Part shown: positions 61,500-64,000 of the stretch, in pieces | How the letters are laid out: every line of letters begins with the position of its first letter | How positions within the stretch are numbered: the stretch's first letter is position 1 | NCBI RefSeq assembly: GCF_028752835.1 | Contig: NZ_CP087952.1 | Span: forward strand, 1,159,041-1,223,040 | DNA length: 64,000 nt | Direction: 5' to 3' | Source of the DNA: Desulfosarcina sp. BuS5 | GTDB taxonomy: Bacteria; Desulfobacterota; Desulfobacteria; Desulfobacterales; BuS5 | Made by a program: the position numbers and the translations under genes | Notes under the pieces: generated by a model | Databases searched by the model: none | What the model saw: the letters and a program-made list of their open reading frames with translations, nothing else | What the model was told of the DNA's origin: nothing

Positions 61500-62614
61500 G
61501 CGAGCTTGCCTGCAAGGCCATGGTCTGCGTCCCGTCTCTTTTGGCGCAGGGCGGAGTCAGCAACTACTATCGGGTCGTCAATCCCTATTTCGAGGACGTT
61601 GACGGCGTGGACTTCTTCGAACTTGGAGGCCAACAGCGTTCCCCGCTCGGCGTTGCCTTGGCCATGATCCTGGAACCGATTCATTTCTTGCTTGCGCTCA
61701 TCAATGGAGGTTACGGAATCGTTCACCTCAACCCCTCCATTCAGCCGCGGGCGCTGGTTCGTAACGCCGTAGTGCTTGTCTTTGCAAAGTTGTGCCGCAA
61801 AAAGGCCGTCATACTGTGGCATGGTTGGGATGTGGAAGTGGAACGGCGTATGGTCCGTCGGCTGCGTCGGTTGTTTGCGCTGATCTTCAATCTGGCCGAT
61901 GTTAGCCTGGTGTTGGCCGTTGAATTTAAGCAAAGGCTCAAGGATCTGGGCGTCAACCATGATATCTTCGTGACCAGCACAATCGTTGAAGCGGATATGG
62001 TTTGCGTACGCGAAATCGGTCGGCAAGATTGCCTTGCGCTTATGTTCATGGCTCGGCTGGTCGAAAACAAAGGCATCCGAGAGACCGTCGAGGCCTTTAG
62101 CCTTCTCAAGTCTGAGTTTCCGGATCTGCGACTCGAGGTTGCTGGCGACGGTCCGGAAAAGGCCGTGCTTGCCGCGCGCTACGCCGGGCTGGACGGCCTG
62201 ACGTTTCACGGCCACATTGGCGACGTACAGAAGTACCGGCTTATGGCTCAATGTGACGTCTTCGTTTTCCCCACCAATTATGGGGAGGGCATGCCGACCT
62301 GTGTGCTCGAGGCTATGGTTGCGGGTCTTCCGGTTGTCACCCGCGCGGTGGGTGGCATTCGTGATTTTTTTCGACACGGCGAACACGGTTTACTGGTCGA
62401 AACCAGCGAGCCTCAGGAATTGGCAAAGTCACTTGCGGACTTGCTGAAAGACGAAGAACTAAGAAGAAAAATCTCTGAGCATAACAGGCAATATGCCGAG
62501 GATCACTTTTCGGCCAACATGGTTTCTGAATTTTTGAAAAAGCTTTATGCGGCAGTTTGCAATGGCGATATCAGCGATTTGCCGAGCGAATGGTTCGCAT
62601 CTATAGAACGCTGA
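61496..62614 (+). CDS. Family 4 glycosyltransferase
   Basis: A 372-residue GT-B enzyme: LLAQGGVSNYYRVVNPYF (acceptor-side loop), ILWHGWDVEVERRMVRRL, LALMFMARLVENKGIRETVE, LEVAGDGPEKAVLAARYAGL and NYGEGMPTCVLEAMVAGLPV (EGMP...E nucleotide-sugar motif). Coupled to the sulfotransferase by an ATGA overlap. Codon use is G/C-rich compared with the two glycosyltransferases at 49-51 kb, suggesting that this sub-cluster has another origin. Confidence 0.9.
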   Translation: MSELACKAMVCVPSLLAQGGVSNYYRVVNPYFEDVDGVDFFELGGQQRSPLGVALAMILEPIHFLLALINGGYGIVHLNPSIQPRALVRNAVVLVFAKLCRKKAVILWHGWDVEVERRMVRRLRRLFALIFNLADVSLVLAVEFKQRLKDLGVNHDIFVTSTIVEADMVCVREIGRQDCLALMFMARLVENKGIRETVEAFSLLKSEFPDLRLEVAGDGPEKAVLAARYAGLDGLTFHGHIGDVQKYRLMAQCDVFVFPTNYGEGMPTCVLEAMVAGLPVVTRAVGGIRDFFRHGEHGLLVETSEPQELAKSLADLLKDEELRRKISEHNRQYAEDHFSANMVSEFLKKLYAAVCNGDISDLPSEWFASIER

Positions 62615-62650
62615 ATCCTCACCAATACTTATGGACACGGATAATTAACA

Positions 62651-63094
62651 ATGACAGGATTTTCCAAGCTGCTAAGAAAAACTATTCATCGGGTTGGGAA
62701 CACAATTAGAGCTGTCAACATCGCTTGGTTGCGATTGACCGGCGCCGAGATCGGCGAAAACTGCATGATCAGCCTGAGAGCCAAGATCGATGTGCGACGT
62801 GGCAAAGTGATCATCGGCGACAACAGCACCGTCACTTACGGCTGTGTGATTCTCTCCCACGACGCCACGGCTAGGCGAATCAATCCGTAAGATAAAGGTG
62901 AAGGCACGGTTCGCATCGGCAACAACGTATTCATCGGCGTAAATTCGGTTGTGCTACCCAATGTGACTATCTGCGACAACAGTATCGTAGGCGCAGGTTC
63001 CGTAGTCACAAAAGACATTTCACCCGGAATTGTTGTTGCAGGGAATCCGGCTATACCAACAGGTACCTCAAACAGCAAGTCCAACATTTATTAG
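62651..63094 (+). pseudogene. Left-handed beta-helix acetyltransferase with in-frame ochre
   Basis: Reads LRLTGAEIGENCMISLRAKI and GDNSTVTYGCVILSHDA, hexapeptide-repeat coils. TAA (62888-62890) interrupts after ARRINP; the same frame continues GEGTVRIGNNVFIGVNSVVL, NSIVGAGSVVTKDISPGIVV and AGNPAIPTG to TAG 63094. The family is WcaF/maltose O-acetyltransferase-like. One substitution would restore a 147-residue protein. The catalytic His lies in ILSHDA before the break, but the trimer fold would be incomplete. Confidence 0.82.
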
Positions 63095-63257
63095 TAGAGA
63101 TTTTTATAAAACAGCATAATTAGTGGGACATACGGCCCTGTCAGTTTTAATGAGCTTTACAGCGCATCGATAACAACATTTAAAATTTTAGAATCAATTC
63201 GCACCGGGTTAAGCATAAATTTACATAACCGGCAATAAAAAAACGGGGGATGACTAA
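63095..63257 (+). other. Intergenic leader of the MazEF-type module
   Basis: AT-rich spacer with no gene; ACGGGGGATGACTAA just before the antitoxin ATG supplies a ribosome site (GGGG at 63243-63248). Confidence 0.4.
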
Positions 63258-63458
63258 ATGTTAAACACAGTTTGGGCAATCGTTAGAAAAAAAAAGATTG
63301 AATTGCTGGAAGATATTGATATCCAGGATGGCACTAAAGTTTTAGTTACATTATTGAATGACGGGGAAGATCATCAATTTTGGCAAAAAGTCGGAGCAAT
63401 ATCTTTGGACAGTATATGGAATAATCAGGAAGATGATATTTATGAAAAATTACTCTAA
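63258..63458 (+). CDS. Antitoxin of a MazF/PemK-type pair
   Basis: A 66-residue protein: NTVWAIVRKKKIELLEDIDI, then GTKVLVTLLND is a short AbrB/DUF104-like beta-domain, with a C-terminal tail SLDSIWNNQEDDIYEKLL of the type that wraps MazF toxins. The toxin start lies 17 bp before its stop. It is the only toxin-antitoxin pair in the right-hand polysaccharide region and no R or L repeat lies nearby. Confidence 0.72.
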   Translation: MLNTVWAIVRKKKIELLEDIDIQDGTKVLVTLLNDGEDHQFWQKVGAISLDSIWNNQEDDIYEKLL

Positions 63459-63786
63459 ATATGACGTGGTTTTAGTAAAATATCCATTTACAGATTTGTC
63501 GGGTTCCAAAATCAGGCCTGCTGTAGTTATTAGTTCTCCTCATCCTTCCCATGATATTTTTATTGTACCATTAACAAGCAAAACAGCCTCCCTTCTTCCG
63601 GGAGAATTTATTCTGGTGGACTGGCATGGCGCAGGGCTTAATGTTCGTTCAGTTGTGAAGCGTGGTATTTACACTATCAACCACAGGCTTATTATAAAAA
63701 CAGTTGGAACATTGTCAGCCGGTGATATAAAAAATATCGATAGATCATTGCGGAAGTGGCTGGGATGCGCTCAAAACGCTGTTTAA
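63442..63786 (+). CDS. PemK/MazF-family endoribonuclease toxin
   Basis: A 114-residue MazF-like toxin from ATG 63442: YSKYDVVLVKYPFTDLSGSK then RPAVVISSPHPSHDIFIVPL contains the conserved Arg of the active site; RSVVKRGIYTINHRLIIKTV follows. A longer reading from 63358 lies out of frame with the antitoxin and is rejected. Its TAA overlaps the ATG of the next gene (TAATG). Confidence 0.88.
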   Translation: MKNYSKYDVVLVKYPFTDLSGSKIRPAVVISSPHPSHDIFIVPLTSKTASLLPGEFILVDWHGAGLNVRSVVKRGIYTINHRLIIKTVGTLSAGDIKNIDRSLRKWLGCAQNAV

Positions 63787-64000
63787 TGTCAAACAAATAC
63801 CTTTCAAGATTAAAAAACTCTTCTCTGCCGGAATTGTCTTATCGGGCAGCCCAGTTTTTTTTGACTCTCCGTTTAAAATCCAAATTTTTTAAAAATAAAA
63901 ATTACATAAATATTCCAGGTATTGACCCTGAAGATGTTATTAATCTTAAAATGCCTGAACTGTGCGAAAAAGTGAGTATAGAGACAGTTGAAGAAATCCT
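63786..64000 (+). CDS. Heparinase II/III-like protein, N-terminal part (partial)
   Basis: ATG 63786 overlaps the MazF stop. The frame MSNKYLSRLKNSSLPELSYR then AAQFFLTLRLK is open to the window end. The pattern (short basic N-terminus, LPELxYRxxQ) is typical of heparinase II/III-family polysaccharide lyases found in exopolysaccharide loci. Only 71 codons are visible, so the call is tentative. Confidence 0.5.
   Translation, partial: MSNKYLSRLKNSSLPELSYRAAQFFLTLRLKSKFFKNKNYINIPGIDPEDVINLKMPELCEKVSIETVEEI

Noticed and set aside
61295-62386. A long open frame on the - strand opposite the GT4 gene
   Set aside because: It is the antisense shadow of a G/C-rich real gene with clear GT4 motifs on the + strand.

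Overview
The window looks like a chromosomal segment of a Desulfobacterota (deltaproteobacterial, Desulfobacterales-like) bacterium. That is inference from gene content (YkgJ and YqgE/AlgH proteins, a B12-binding radical SAM enzyme with a DUF4070-type tail, Der and RarA side by side, Rpn-family nucleases), AT-rich intergenic DNA, and very dense mobile elements and repeats. No rRNA, CRISPR array, prophage or integrase is visible.

Region 1 (1-13.6 kb) is ordinary core DNA: the end of dapA, a YkgJ protein, initiator tRNA-Met, a small cysteine-rich protein, a leftward operon (radical SAM, unknown protein, YqgE), PBP1B, a TPR lipoprotein, der, rarA, and then gmd and fcl, which make GDP-L-fucose.

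Region 2 (13.6-45.6 kb) is an island between fcl and the rest of a surface-polysaccharide locus. It holds about 20 small toxin-antitoxin or nuclease modules, nearly all on the + strand: DUF433/DUF5615, PIN, nucleotidyltransferase, three HicAB pairs, two MntA/HepT remnants, Rpn nucleases, AbrB/PIN, VapBC, RelBE/ParE, UPF0175/DUF3368 and TumE-like remnants. Many are truncated, duplicated or carry nonsense codons. The modules are separated by short dispersed repeats: 16 copies of a 'CTAAGGGTCAA...TGACCCC' hairpin, 10 of 'TTTAAGATGTGACCC' and 3 of 'GTGTCCCCGGAATT'. A remnant of a REP-associated tyrosine transposase (RAYT) lies among them. The first hairpin copy follows the IS debris after fcl and the last lies 53 bp before wzx. 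The island also carries two identical IS5-type elements, an IS110 element, a group II intron splitting a UPF0175 antitoxin, and several non-autonomous elements whose boundaries are set by target duplications or by empty sites in the same window.

Region 3 (45.6-64 kb) resumes the polysaccharide locus: wzx flippase, a decayed FkbM methyltransferase, a wzy-like polymerase, GT2 and GT4 glycosyltransferases, a secreted discoidin/glycosidase-like protein, a sulfotransferase broken by a three-element nest of insertion sequences, a second GT4, an acetyltransferase with a nonsense codon, a MazEF-type pair and the start of a heparinase II/III-like gene. With gmd/fcl this suggests a fucose-containing, possibly sulfated and acetylated extracellular polysaccharide, partly inactivated by insertions. 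The most interesting structure is the repeat-punctuated, co-oriented toxin-antitoxin array and the small transposable elements that can be dated against each other inside it.
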